Source: Altererythrobacter sp.
GTDB taxonomy: Bacteria; Pseudomonadota; Alphaproteobacteria; Sphingomonadales; Sphingomonadaceae
Length of the DNA stretch: 14,675 bases
Assembly: GCA_024636575.1 (NCBI GenBank)
Contig: JAGXGU010000104.1
Location: forward strand, 1-14,675
Direction of reading: 5' to 3'
Made by a program: the position numbers and the translations under genes. The stretch's first letter is position 1. Each line of letters starts with the position of its first letter. Under the pieces are notes generated by a model that saw nothing but the letters and a program-made list of their open reading frames with translations, made no database searches and was not told the origin of the DNA. This document shows positions 1 through 6,594 of this stretch, piece by piece.

Positions 1-109
1 CCGGAACCGCCGGCTCGCCAAAGACTTTGAACACACCATCGCTTCTGCAACCGCATGGATCTTCATGGCCTCCGTCCAACTCCTCGTAAGGCGGATCGCA
101 AGAATATGA
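1..109 (+). CDS. IS5-family-like transposase, C-terminal end (5' truncated by window)
   Basis: An open frame enters from the left edge (first full codon at 2-4) and stops at TGA 107-109. The 35 visible residues begin RNRRLAKDFEHTIASA, continue ATAWIFMASVQLLVRR and end IARI. This pattern (RRLAKD-E-TIASA-AW ... RRIAR-stop) is the usual C-terminus of IS5-family DDE transposases as I know them. The catalytic residues lie outside the window, so whether the gene is intact cannot be judged. AT-rich DNA follows the stop, as expected near an insertion-sequence end. Family assignment rests on this short tail only. Confidence 0.7.
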   Translation, partial: RNRRLAKDFEHTIASATAWIFMASVQLLVRRIARI

Positions 110-142
110 TATCATACACAATAATTATGAGTCGGACTCTAA
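1..142 (+). mobile_element. Right end of an IS5-like insertion sequence (boundary approximate)
   Basis: The transposase tail ends at 109. The next ~33 bases are clearly AT-rich against the GC-rich surroundings. They include a perfect 12-bp palindrome TATGATATCATA (105-116) overlapping the stop codon, and a short inverted repeat GAGTC-G-GACTC (129-139) followed by TAA (140-142). I infer that the terminal inverted repeat of the element lies at about 120-140. The left end is outside the window, so neither the terminal repeat nor a target duplication can be confirmed. Confidence 0.45.
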
Positions 143-563
143 GAGGGTCGGCTCAGCAATCTCCGTGCGGCAACCCGAATCAATTTTCTGCTGAGTCGAA
201 TGCGGAGACTTCCAACCATTCTGGGTAATTCCAGGGTCAGCTTAATTCCCGTCCCAAGATCGCAATGATGTTCTCACGCAAGCCAGATCCCCGCCGACCC
301 AACCGTTTGAAGAAGTGATTTCTCACGCGGAGGCGCAGAGGCGCGGAGGGGTTGGGCTTTTTACTGCACCGGGGCTCTGGTGACCTCGAAAGCGTGAGCG
401 CGGCTGCGCCGCAGGCACCCATTCTCCGCGCCTCTGCGTGAACCAATAGGCCTTTCAGCCCAGCTCCGCCGCGCACTCGCACCGGCGCAAATTTGATTTG
501 GCGCAATGCAGCGGGCTGGTGGCGTGCTAGGGCGGGGCTCCATCTTGAAAGGCTCCCCCCACG
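143..563. other. Gene-free stretch between the IS end and the ydcH-like gene
   Basis: About 420 bases with no convincing gene. The minus-strand open frame across 237-734 overlaps the well-supported YdcH gene and has no family resemblance. Contents: an AATTCC word repeated around 226-249 (GTAATTCC then TTAATTCCC), the long inverted repeat 321-442 listed separately, and a small GC hairpin GCGGC-TGC-GCCGC (400-412) with no following T-run. Any promoter for the downstream gene should lie in 443-550, but no clear -35/-10 pair is visible. Confidence 0.6.
321..442. repeat. Long inverted-repeat element with GAGGCGC-type core
   Basis: CGCAGAGGCGCGGAG at 334-348 is perfectly complementary in reverse to CTCCGCGCCTCTGCG at 424-438 (15 bp, 75-base loop). 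The left arm also contains an imperfect tandem of the same motif: TCACGCGGAGGCG directly before CAGAGGCGCGGAGG. The right arm ends GCGTGAA, which alternatively pairs with TCACGC at 323-328. The AGAGGCGCGGAGG type of word is familiar as an interspersed intergenic repeat in various bacteria, so this is probably a copy of a dispersed palindromic element. Copy number cannot be tested from one window. Confidence 0.6.
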
Positions 564-809
564 ATGTCCAACACCCCGCATGATCTCCACGCCGAATTTC
601 CCGACGATGGCGAGGCGCTGCACAGGCTCAAGCTGGAGGACGCGCATTTCCGCAATCTGGCGGACCAGTATCACGAGGTGAACGACGAAATTCACCGCAG
701 CGACGCGGAAATCACCCCGGTGTCGGACGAACATTCCGAGGAATTGAAGAAACGCCGCCTCGCCCTGATGGACGAAATCTCCACCATGGTCACCGCCGCA
801 AAAGCCTAG
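564..809 (+). CDS. YdcH family (DUF465) small protein
   Basis: The product is 81 residues, acidic, highly charged and almost entirely helical in character. The core (about residues 18-75) has the DUF465/YdcH layout: an L-x-x-E-x-x-x-F-x-x-L segment (LKLEDAHFRNLAD), a V/I-N-x-x-I-x-R stretch (VNDEIHR), then ELKKRRLALMDEI near the C-terminus. Members are short proteins of about 70-80 residues thought to form a helical hairpin; the biochemical role is unknown. The ATG at 564 has a weak GAAAGG about 11 bases upstream. No signal peptide or membrane segment is present, so the protein is probably cytoplasmic. It stands alone between repeat-rich DNA and the sulfotransferase gene, 93 bases upstream of the latter. 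Minus-strand frames across it look like shadows. Confidence 0.85.
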   Translation: MSNTPHDLHAEFPDDGEALHRLKLEDAHFRNLADQYHEVNDEIHRSDAEITPVSDEHSEELKKRRLALMDEISTMVTAAKA

Positions 810-902
810 GCCCTCAGCCCTAGCATCCTATTCGCGGGTGCTTGCGCCGCGTGCGCGAAGCTGCGAAACTCCGGTCGGGCGCGACCAGGGGAATGATGCC
901 GA

Positions 903-1811
903 ATGACACAGGATACGCCGCGCCGCGCGCGCTCGATGGAAGAATTCGGCGCCAGAATGATGGCGATGGCCCCGACCGAGGCGGAGGCCGCCGCCGCAGC
1001 GCCCTATCAGCCGCGTCCAACCGATGTTATCATCACTCCCTACGGCAAATGCGGCACCACCATGTTGCAGCAGATGTTCCACCAGCTGCGCACCGCGCAT
1101 GCGGGTGGGGACATGGATTTCGACGATATCAGCCGGGTGCTGCCGTGGATCGAAAACTCCGCCGGACTGGGGCTGGACGTGAATGGGGAACAGCGCGCAA
1201 ATCCGCGCGGCTTCAAGAGCCATCTCAATTACGAGGATTTGCCGCCGGGGGCCAGATATGTGGTGTCGCTGCGCGAGCCCAAGGCGGCGTTCATGTCGTT
1301 CTTCCGGTTCATGGAAGGGTGGTTCATCGAACCCGGCACGGTCACGCCGCAGGAATTCCTCGGCGGCTGGCTGGTGGGCGGGCCGCAGGGCAAGAGCTAT
1401 GTCTCGCATCTGCTGAGCTGGTGGGCGCGGCGCGGTGAAGCCGATACGCTGCTGCTGGAATATTCGCACATCGTGGCGGATAAGCCCGCGGCGATCCGCA
1501 GGCTGGCGGCGTTTGCCGATATCGCGCTGGACAATGCGGCACTGGCCCTGGTGGAGGAACGGACGAGCCGCGCCTATATGCTCGCGCATAAGGACCGGTT
1601 CGACGATGCGATGCAGCGCGCCCGCAGCGAAAGCCATGCAGGCCTGCCGCCGGGTAGCGATTCGGCCAAGATGCGCGCCGATGGCGGATCGGACCGGGAG
1701 ATCGCAAGCGATATAGCCGATCAGATCGACACGATGTGGCGCCAGCAGGTTACGCCCGTCACCGGCCATGCCGACTATGCAGCGCTGGCAGCGGAATTGC
1801 GCGGAAGTTAG
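903..1811 (+). CDS. Sulfotransferase-fold family protein
   Basis: The product is 302 residues with no signal peptide, so probably cytosolic. It has the layout of PAPS-dependent sulfotransferases. A phosphosulfate-binding loop follows a beta strand: DVIITPYGKCGTTMLQ (about residues 41-56), where the usual form is YPKSGTTW. FKSHL (about 102-106) sits where the family has its catalytic histidine. RYVVSLREPKAAFMSFFRF (about 116-134) matches the 3'-phosphate-binding R-[DE]-P-x(5-6)-S segment. The expected reaction is sulfuryl transfer from PAPS to a hydroxyl or amine; the acceptor cannot be predicted. Cys in place of Ser within the loop is unusual but keeps the essential K-x-G-T-T. The ATG at 903 is preceded by an AGGGGA about 11 bases upstream. 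No PAPS-synthesis genes are nearby, and the gene stands apart from argB. Confidence 0.8.
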   Translation: MTQDTPRRARSMEEFGARMMAMAPTEAEAAAAAPYQPRPTDVIITPYGKCGTTMLQQMFHQLRTAHAGGDMDFDDISRVLPWIENSAGLGLDVNGEQRANPRGFKSHLNYEDLPPGARYVVSLREPKAAFMSFFRFMEGWFIEPGTVTPQEFLGGWLVGGPQGKSYVSHLLSWWARRGEADTLLLEYSHIVADKPAAIRRLAAFADIALDNAALALVEERTSRAYMLAHKDRFDDAMQRARSESHAGLPPGSDSAKMRADGGSDREIASDIADQIDTMWRQQVTPVTGHADYAALAAELRGS

Positions 1812-1914
1812 AGGCGCACTGGTGGGCGCGTAGCCTTGGTCAAATTGCGCAACCGGCTTTCCTATGCCGCGCCAAGCCGCTAAGCGCGCCAGGTAGATTT
1901 TAGGGATTTGGCGC

Positions 1915-2829
1915 ATGGCAGACGGTGCAGATATTATGACGGATGACAGGACCATCCTGGCCAAGGCGGAAACGCTGATCGAGGCGCTGCCCTATTTCCA
2001 GCGTTACAAGGGCCGCACCTTCGTGGTGAAATACGGCGGCCATGCGATGGGCGATCCCAAGGCCGCGCGCGAATTTGCCGAGGATGTGGTGCTGCTGAAA
2101 GCGGTCGGGATCAATCCGGTGGTGGTCCACGGCGGCGGCCCGCAGATCGGCGCGATGCTGAAACGGCTGGGGGTTGAAAGCAGCTTCGTTGACGGGCTCC
2201 GCGTGACCGACAAGGCGACCGCCGACATCGCCGAAATGGTGCTGTCGGGCGCGATCAACAAGGAACTGGTCGGCTGGATCGCGGCGGCGGGCGGCAAGGC
2301 AATCGGCATTTCGGGCAAGGATGGCGGGCTGGTGACGGCCACCAAGGTGGAACGCACCACCAAGGACCCGGACAGCAATATCGAACGGGTGATCGACCTT
2401 GGTTTCGTCGGGGAACCTTCGGCGGTGGATACGACCATTCTGGACACCGTCAGTGCGGCGGGGATGATCCCCGTCATCGCCCCGATCGGCGCGGGTGCGG
2501 ACGGGCATACCTATAACATCAATGCCGATACCATGGCGGGCGCGATCGCGGCGGCGCTGGGCGCGGCGCGGCTGTTCCTGCTGACCGATGTGAAGGGCGT
2601 GCTGGACAAATCGGGCACTCTGCTGACCGATCTAGACCCGGCAGCGATCGGCCGCCTGCGCGCGGACGGCACGATTAGCGGCGGGATGATCCCTAAACTG
2701 GAAACCTGTATCCATGCGGTAGAAAGCGGCTGTGATGCAGCGGTTGTGTTGGACGGGCGCGTGCCCCATGCCATGCTGCTGGAATTCTTCACCAGCCGCG
2801 GGGCCGGCACTTTGATCAGAAAGGCATAA
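1915..2829 (+). CDS. argB: Acetylglutamate kinase
   Basis: ArgB phosphorylates N-acetyl-L-glutamate with ATP, the second step of arginine biosynthesis in the cytoplasm. The 304-residue product has the amino-acid-kinase signatures in order: VVKYGGHAMG (about 38-47), VVHGGGPQIGAM (about 68-79), NINADTMAGAIAAALGA (about 201-217) and SGGMIPKLE (about 255-263). It has a helical N-terminal extension before the first strand (ILAKAETLIEALPYFQRYKG) and a C-terminal LLEFFTSRGAGTLI. Both are hallmarks of arginine-feedback-inhibited enzymes, so I infer allosteric control by arginine. The ATG at 1915 has a good AGGGA at 1902-1906 with 8-base spacing; a second in-frame ATG at 1936 is less well placed. The next gene starts three bases after the stop, suggesting co-transcription. 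No other arg genes are visible. Confidence 0.97.
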   Translation: MADGADIMTDDRTILAKAETLIEALPYFQRYKGRTFVVKYGGHAMGDPKAAREFAEDVVLLKAVGINPVVVHGGGPQIGAMLKRLGVESSFVDGLRVTDKATADIAEMVLSGAINKELVGWIAAAGGKAIGISGKDGGLVTATKVERTTKDPDSNIERVIDLGFVGEPSAVDTTILDTVSAAGMIPVIAPIGAGADGHTYNINADTMAGAIAAALGAARLFLLTDVKGVLDKSGTLLTDLDPAAIGRLRADGTISGGMIPKLETCIHAVESGCDAAVVLDGRVPHAMLLEFFTSRGAGTLIRKA

Positions 2830-2832
2830 ATT

Positions 2833-3375
2833 ATGGACCGTTCAGTGCTTCTCCTGTTGACGATCCCACCCGCATTGGCACTGGCGCTGGCCGGATGCGG
2901 CCCTGCGGGCGATCCCGATCCGGCGGCGGAAACGGGCCAGGCGGAAGTCGTCGCGATGACCAATTACGAAACGGCGCTTGTCGAACTGCCAGAGGCGTTT
3001 TCGAGCCGGGACTGCGCGGCGGTCGCGGGTGCCTATGCGAAGGCGCTGGGCGAAAAGCTGTTTCCCGTGGCGGCGCAGGCCTGGGCCGATCCGGTGGGCA
3101 CGGACAAGCTGGCGATGGGTTACGAGAAATACGGCAAGCCGCGCCTCCAGATCGGGCAGGCACGTGAAGAGGCCGCCGCTGGCTCGCTATACTGCGAGGT
3201 CACCGTGACCCTGCGCGACGGCGACAATCCGCAAACCCCGCTGAAGCAGGGAACGCTTTCCTTCCGCCGTGCGGGCGATGTGCCTGGCGCGGCCCCCGAT
3301 CAGCTGCGCTGGCGGATCGTCACCAGCACGATCGACGAGGAATTGACCGCCGCCGGGAAAACTCCGACCGAATAA
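2833..3375 (+). CDS. Predicted lipoprotein of unknown function
   Basis: The product is 180 residues. The N-terminus is a lipoprotein signal: MDR, a hydrophobic stretch, then lipobox LAGC with the lipidated cysteine at residue 22. The residue after Cys is Gly, so outer-membrane sorting is plausible. The next ~18 residues are a Pro/Asp/Gly/Ala linker. The soluble remainder has two further cysteines (in SRDCAAV and LYCEVTV) that could form a disulfide, and strand-rich segments such as VTVTLRDGD and GTLSFRRAGD. I do not recognise a named family. The start lies three bases after the argB stop, so the two genes are probably co-transcribed. The next gene is 98 bases downstream across a repeat cluster, so this may end the argB transcript. 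Confidence 0.8.
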   Translation: MDRSVLLLLTIPPALALALAGCGPAGDPDPAAETGQAEVVAMTNYETALVELPEAFSSRDCAAVAGAYAKALGEKLFPVAAQAWADPVGTDKLAMGYEKYGKPRLQIGQAREEAAAGSLYCEVTVTLRDGDNPQTPLKQGTLSFRRAGDVPGAAPDQLRWRIVTSTIDEELTAAGKTPTE

Positions 3376-3390
3376 TGCGTATTATGCGGT

Positions 3391-3439
3391 TGATACAGTC
3401 CGCGCCCATCCTGTATCACCCCACCCTGTATCACTGCCC
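3391..3439. repeat. CTGTATCA direct/inverted repeat cluster upstream of yggT-folD
   Basis: Three copies of one 8-mer lie within 43 bases. TGATACAG (3391-3398) faces CTGTATCA (3411-3418) as a perfect inverted repeat with a 12-base spacer. A second CTGTATCA follows at 3426-3433. The two direct copies sit in a near-perfect 15-bp tandem (CCTGTATCACCCCAC at 3410-3424, CCTGTATCACTGCCC at 3425-3439). The array fills the gap between the lipoprotein gene and yggT. TATAGC at 3441-3446 could be part of a -10 element. The arrangement suits a DNA-binding regulator or an mRNA hairpin, but no regulator is identifiable. Confidence 0.55.
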
Positions 3440-3473
3440 CTATAGCCGCAAGTCTTAGCCGGAAGGACATCCC

Positions 3474-3761
3474 TTGATCCTGATAATCGACATCCTATCC
3501 ATGCTGATCAACGTGTTGGTCATGCTGATCATCGTACAGTTCATTATTGGGCTGTTGTTCGCCTTCAACGTCATCAACCCGGGCAACGAATTTCTCCGGC
3601 AGATCTACGATTCGATCAATTCATTGCTAGAACCAGTCCTGAACCCGATCCGGCGCATTCTTCCGGCGACCGGCGCGATCGACTTTTCCCCGCTGGTGCT
3701 GATCATCGGATTGCAGATCGTGATGCGGATATTGCTCGAAATCGCGTATTCGGCTGCATGA
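3474..3761 (+). CDS. YggT family integral membrane protein
   Basis: The product is 95 residues with two hydrophobic segments, about residues 2-30 and 70-93. Between them is the family's conserved stretch ending PVLNPIRRILPATGAIDFSPL; the I-R-R-I-L-P-x-x-G-x-I-D-F-S-P-L pattern is diagnostic for YggT. Family members are small inner-membrane proteins often linked with cell envelope or division genes; the exact role is unsettled. The start is TTG at 3474, chosen because GGAAGGA at 3461-3467 lies six bases upstream and no ATG fits. The stop overlaps the folD start (ATGA, 3758-3761), which implies translational coupling. The DUF167 (YggU) gene that often accompanies yggT is absent here. Confidence 0.92.
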   Translation: MILIIDILSMLINVLVMLIIVQFIIGLLFAFNVINPGNEFLRQIYDSINSLLEPVLNPIRRILPATGAIDFSPLVLIIGLQIVMRILLEIAYSAA

Positions 3762-4678
3762 CTTGCGCTGCCCCCACAGCTCGGGCGGCCGACCTGCTCG
3801 ATGGCAAGGCCTTCGCGCTCCAATTGCGCGAGAAAGTGGGCGCGCTGGCCCGTGATTTCCAGGCCAGGGCGGGTCGGAAGGCCGGGCTGGCGGTGGTTCT
3901 GGTGGGCGATGATCCAGCCAGCCAGGTCTATGTCGGATCGAAAGGCAAGGCGACGCTGGCGGCCAATATGAACAGCTTCGAACACCGGCTGCCTGACGAT
4001 GTGGCGGGCGAGGAATTGCTGGCGCTGATTGCGCAGCTCAATAGTGATCCGGCGGTGGACGGGATACTCGTCCAATTGCCGCTGCCCGCGCATCTGGACG
4101 AACAGGCGGTCATCGCCGCGATTTCTCCGGACAAGGATGTGGACGGATTTCATGTCATCAACGCGGGGCGGCTGTCAGTCGGGCAGGCGGGCTTCGTGCC
4201 ATGCACCCCGCTGGGCTGCATGATGTTGCTGACGGACCGGTTGGGCGATCTGTCGGGGCTGGAGGCGGTGGTGATCGGCCGGTCCAACATTGTCGGCAAA
4301 CCGATGGCGCAATTGCTGCTCGATGCCAATGCCACCGTGACCATCGCGCATAGCCAGACAAAAAACCTGCCCGAGGTGGTCCGCCGCGCCGATATCGTGG
4401 TGGCTGCGGTTGGCCGTGCGGAAATGATCGGCCGGGATTGGATCAAGCCCGGCGCGACCGTGATTGATGTCGGGATCAACCGGTTGCCGCCTGCCGGGGG
4501 TGAGGCAAAGGGCCGGTTGGTCGGGGATGTTGCATTTGACGAAGTGCGCGAGGTGGCAGGCGCGATTACTCCGGTCCCCGGCGGGGTCGGCCCAATGACG
4601 ATTGCGGTCCTGCTGCGCAACACTCTGGTCGCGGCGCATCGGAACGCCGGGATTGCACTGGCGGAGAACGCATTGTGA
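3758..4678 (+). CDS. folD: Bifunctional methylenetetrahydrofolate dehydrogenase / methenyltetrahydrofolate cyclohydrolase
   Basis: FolD interconverts 5,10-methylene-THF and 10-formyl-THF via methenyl-THF, using NADP+, in the cytoplasm. The 306-residue product has all the expected motifs: DDPASQVYVGSKGKA with the catalytic lysine at Lys62, GILVQLPLP (about 102-110), DKDVDGFH (about 125-132), PCTPLG, the dinucleotide-binding GRSNIVGKPMA, and PVPGGVGPMT near the C-terminus. Usual length is about 285-300, so the gene is intact; about 10 extra N-terminal residues (TCAAPTARAA) precede the conserved start. It overlaps yggT upstream by four bases, and its TGA overlaps the GTG start of the next gene (GTGA, 4675-4678). 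It is therefore the middle of a translationally coupled trio. Confidence 0.97.
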   Translation: MTCAAPTARAADLLDGKAFALQLREKVGALARDFQARAGRKAGLAVVLVGDDPASQVYVGSKGKATLAANMNSFEHRLPDDVAGEELLALIAQLNSDPAVDGILVQLPLPAHLDEQAVIAAISPDKDVDGFHVINAGRLSVGQAGFVPCTPLGCMMLLTDRLGDLSGLEAVVIGRSNIVGKPMAQLLLDANATVTIAHSQTKNLPEVVRRADIVVAAVGRAEMIGRDWIKPGATVIDVGINRLPPAGGEAKGRLVGDVAFDEVREVAGAITPVPGGVGPMTIAVLLRNTLVAAHRNAGIALAENAL

Positions 4679-5340
4679 AATTCAGAGGCGCAATTGCCGC
4701 AATGGCCGCATCGCTTGCCCTGGCATCCTGCGCAGGAGGTGCGGGTTCCGGCCAGCGGCTGAAACCGGTCGCCAATCCCAGCGAAGTGGTGGCCACCGAA
4801 CTGGCCTTTGCCCGGGCGGCACGCGAAGATGGCCAATGGACTGCGTTCCGCAAATTTGCGGCGGATGGCGCGCTGATTTTTGGCCCGGATGGCGCGTTCG
4901 AGGCCAAACCCTGGCTCAGCAAGCAGAATAACCCTGAACAATCGGTCCGCTGGCAACCCCACGCAGTGTGGTCCAGCTGCGACGGAACGCTGGCGGTCAG
5001 CCGGGTCAGCTTCGTCGATCCCGGCGATGGCACCACGGGCGTGGGCCATACCGTCTGGCAGCGCGGCAAAAAAGGTGAATATCGCTGGGTGTTCGACTTT
5101 GGCTGGCCAACCCGGGACACGCCGCCGCAATCGGATATGATTTCTGCAGATGTTGCCGAATGCGGGCCAGTCAGCTCTGTGCCGGACGCGTCCACCGGCC
5201 AGCGCCGTTCCGCCGACGGGACCCTGGCCTGGGGATTTTCCTACTCGGCTGATGGCCAGCGCAATTTCACCGTCTGGACCGCCGGTGCTGGCGGAACTAT
5301 GACGCCGGTAATCGAAGTTTCCATTCCTCCAGCGGGCTGA
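4675..5340 (+). CDS. Predicted lipoprotein with NTF2/SnoaL-like features
   Basis: The product is 221 residues and starts at GTG 4675, overlapping the folD stop. The N-terminus MKFRGAIAAMAASLALASC is a lipoprotein signal with lipobox LASC, lipidated at Cys19. After a short linker, EVVATELAFARAAREDGQW followed by FRKFAADGALIF resembles the first helix and strand of NTF2-like (SnoaL/DUF4440) domains found in many secreted proteins. The rest is strand-rich with several Trp residues, and has two more cysteines (SSCDG, AECGP). Ligand or enzyme activity cannot be assigned. Conserved spacing with folD suggests co-expression rather than a shared pathway. The NTF2 assignment is by eye and moderate; the lipoprotein call is firmer. 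Confidence 0.8.
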   Translation: MKFRGAIAAMAASLALASCAGGAGSGQRLKPVANPSEVVATELAFARAAREDGQWTAFRKFAADGALIFGPDGAFEAKPWLSKQNNPEQSVRWQPHAVWSSCDGTLAVSRVSFVDPGDGTTGVGHTVWQRGKKGEYRWVFDFGWPTRDTPPQSDMISADVAECGPVSSVPDASTGQRRSADGTLAWGFSYSADGQRNFTVWTAGAGGTMTPVIEVSIPPAG

Positions 5341-5345
5341 CCCAA

Positions 5346-5969
5346 GTGCTTGAATTGTTCCTGTCCGCCTTCATCACCCTGTTCGTGGTGATCGACCCGC
5401 CCGGCTGCGCACCGATCTATGCGGGCCTGACCCGCGATGCCGCCCCCGCGCAGCAGCGTTTCATGGCGATCAAGGCCTGCCTGATAGCGGGGGCGATCCT
5501 GCTGGGTTTTGCGCTGTTCGGGGAAAATCTGCTGGCGGCGCTGCATATCGAACTCAGCGCCTTCCGCATTGCCGGCGGGATCATGCTGTTCATGATCGCG
5601 ATCGACATGGTGTTCGAAAAACGCACCCAGCGGCGCGAGGAGCGGGCCGAAAAGATCATGGGCACGCCCGAGGTGGAAGATGTTTCGGTGTTCCCGATGG
5701 CCATGCCGATGCTGGCCGGGCCGGGGGCGATCGCTTCGATCATGCTGTTGGTGGGTGGTTCGACCGGCACCCAAAGCACCCTGGTGATCCTGGGCGCGCT
5801 GGCGGCGGTTTTGCTGCTGACAATGCTTGCATTGATGGCCGCAAGCCCGCTGATGCGGCTGTTCGGTGCCTCGGTCGAGGCGGTCATCACCCGCCTGCTC
5901 GGCGTGCTGCTGGCGGCGCTGGCCGCGCAATATGTGATCGACGGGCTGCGGGAAAGCTTCGGGATCTAG
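5346..5969 (+). CDS. MarC family (UPF0056) integral membrane protein
   Basis: The product is 207 residues, the normal size for MarC proteins, with about six hydrophobic helices and few charged loops. Diagnostic segments are FVVIDPPGCAPIYAGLT at the N-terminus (family form: D-P-x-G-x-x-P-x-f-x-x-l-T), GENLLAALHIELSAFRIAGG, and VFPMAMPMLAGPGAIASI, the conserved P-l-A-x-P-G-x-x-x-x motif. The protein belongs in the inner membrane. Despite the name, a role in multidrug resistance is not established for the family. The start is GTG at 5346, five bases after the previous stop, with no strong ribosome binding site, so reinitiation from upstream is likely. It is the last gene of the plus-strand cluster and converges on the LON-domain gene with only nine bases between stops. 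Confidence 0.93.
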   Translation: MLELFLSAFITLFVVIDPPGCAPIYAGLTRDAAPAQQRFMAIKACLIAGAILLGFALFGENLLAALHIELSAFRIAGGIMLFMIAIDMVFEKRTQRREERAEKIMGTPEVEDVSVFPMAMPMLAGPGAIASIMLLVGGSTGTQSTLVILGALAAVLLLTMLALMAASPLMRLFGASVEAVITRLLGVLLAALAAQYVIDGLRESFGI

Positions 5970-5978
5970 CGAGCCGCC

Positions 5979-6590
5979 CTACTGCAACGTCACCCGGTCA
6001 TCGTCCCCGTCGCGGCGGCCGAAGAACTGCATCAGCTGGACCAGCAATTCGCAGCGAGTGGCAATATCGTCCGCTTCCAGCAGGGCCTGCTTGGCGGCGG
6101 GATCGAACGGAGCGATCTGGGAAACGCCGTTGATCAGCGACATATCATCCAGCCTTGCCACCGAATCCCAATCCACGCTGTAACCCTGCGCATCGGCGAA
6201 ACGCCGTGCCTCGCGTTCGAAACTGGCGCGTTCGATGCTGCTCAGCGCCTCGTGCTCGTCATCTTCGATCAATTCGGCTTCGACCTGACGGAACGGGGTG
6301 CTGACATCGAGCTCGCGGATCACGCGGAATCGCTGTTCGCCTTCCAACACCAGGTTGAAGCGGCCATCGTCCAGCGCCTCGAATTCCCCGATCCGCCCGA
6401 CGCAGCCGACAGAGAACAACGGCGCGCCTTCCCCCGGGCGCTGCGGCTGGATCATCGCGATCCGCCGGTCCCGCGCGAGGGCATCACTGGCGAGCGCGCG
6501 GTAACGCGGTTCGAACAGATGCAGCGGCAATTGCAGCCCCGGCAGCAGGATGGTGCCGGTAAGCGGGAAGATGGACAGGCGTTTTGCCAT
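5979..6590 (-). CDS. LON peptidase substrate-binding domain protein (protease-less)
   Basis: The product is 203 residues and matches the N-terminal LON substrate-binding domain alone. It opens RLSIFPLTGTILLPGLQLPL then HLFEPRYR, the canonical P-L-x-x-x-x-l-P-x-x-x-l-P-L-h-I-F-E-p-R-Y start, followed by GCVGRIGEFEALDDGR and the strand-rich NLVLEGEQRFRV. The second half is helical. There is no AAA+ or Ser-Lys protease domain, so it is not a protease; a substrate-recognition or adaptor role is usually presumed for such proteins. The ATG at 6590 lies four bases after the stop of the thioredoxin-TPR gene, so the two form one minus-strand transcript and may work together in protein quality control (inference). 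Confidence 0.93.
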   Translation of the reverse strand: MAKRLSIFPLTGTILLPGLQLPLHLFEPRYRALASDALARDRRIAMIQPQRPGEGAPLFSVGCVGRIGEFEALDDGRFNLVLEGEQRFRVIRELDVSTPFRQVEAELIEDDEHEALSSIERASFEREARRFADAQGYSVDWDSVARLDDMSLINGVSQIAPFDPAAKQALLEADDIATRCELLVQLMQFFGRRDGDDDRVTLQ

Positions 6591-6594
6591 CCGC

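Noticed and set aside
237..734. 165-codon minus-strand open frame
   Set aside because: It overlaps the recognisable YdcH gene and the repeat element, has no family resemblance and is Arg/His-rich as shadow frames in GC-rich DNA are.
828..1964. 378-codon minus-strand open frame
   Set aside because: It is antisense to the sulfotransferase gene, which has clear family motifs; the product is Arg/His/Gln-rich with no recognisable domain.
4150..5130. 326-codon minus-strand open frame over folD and the second lipoprotein
   Set aside because: Pure antisense shadow of two supported genes; its composition is typical of a shadow frame.
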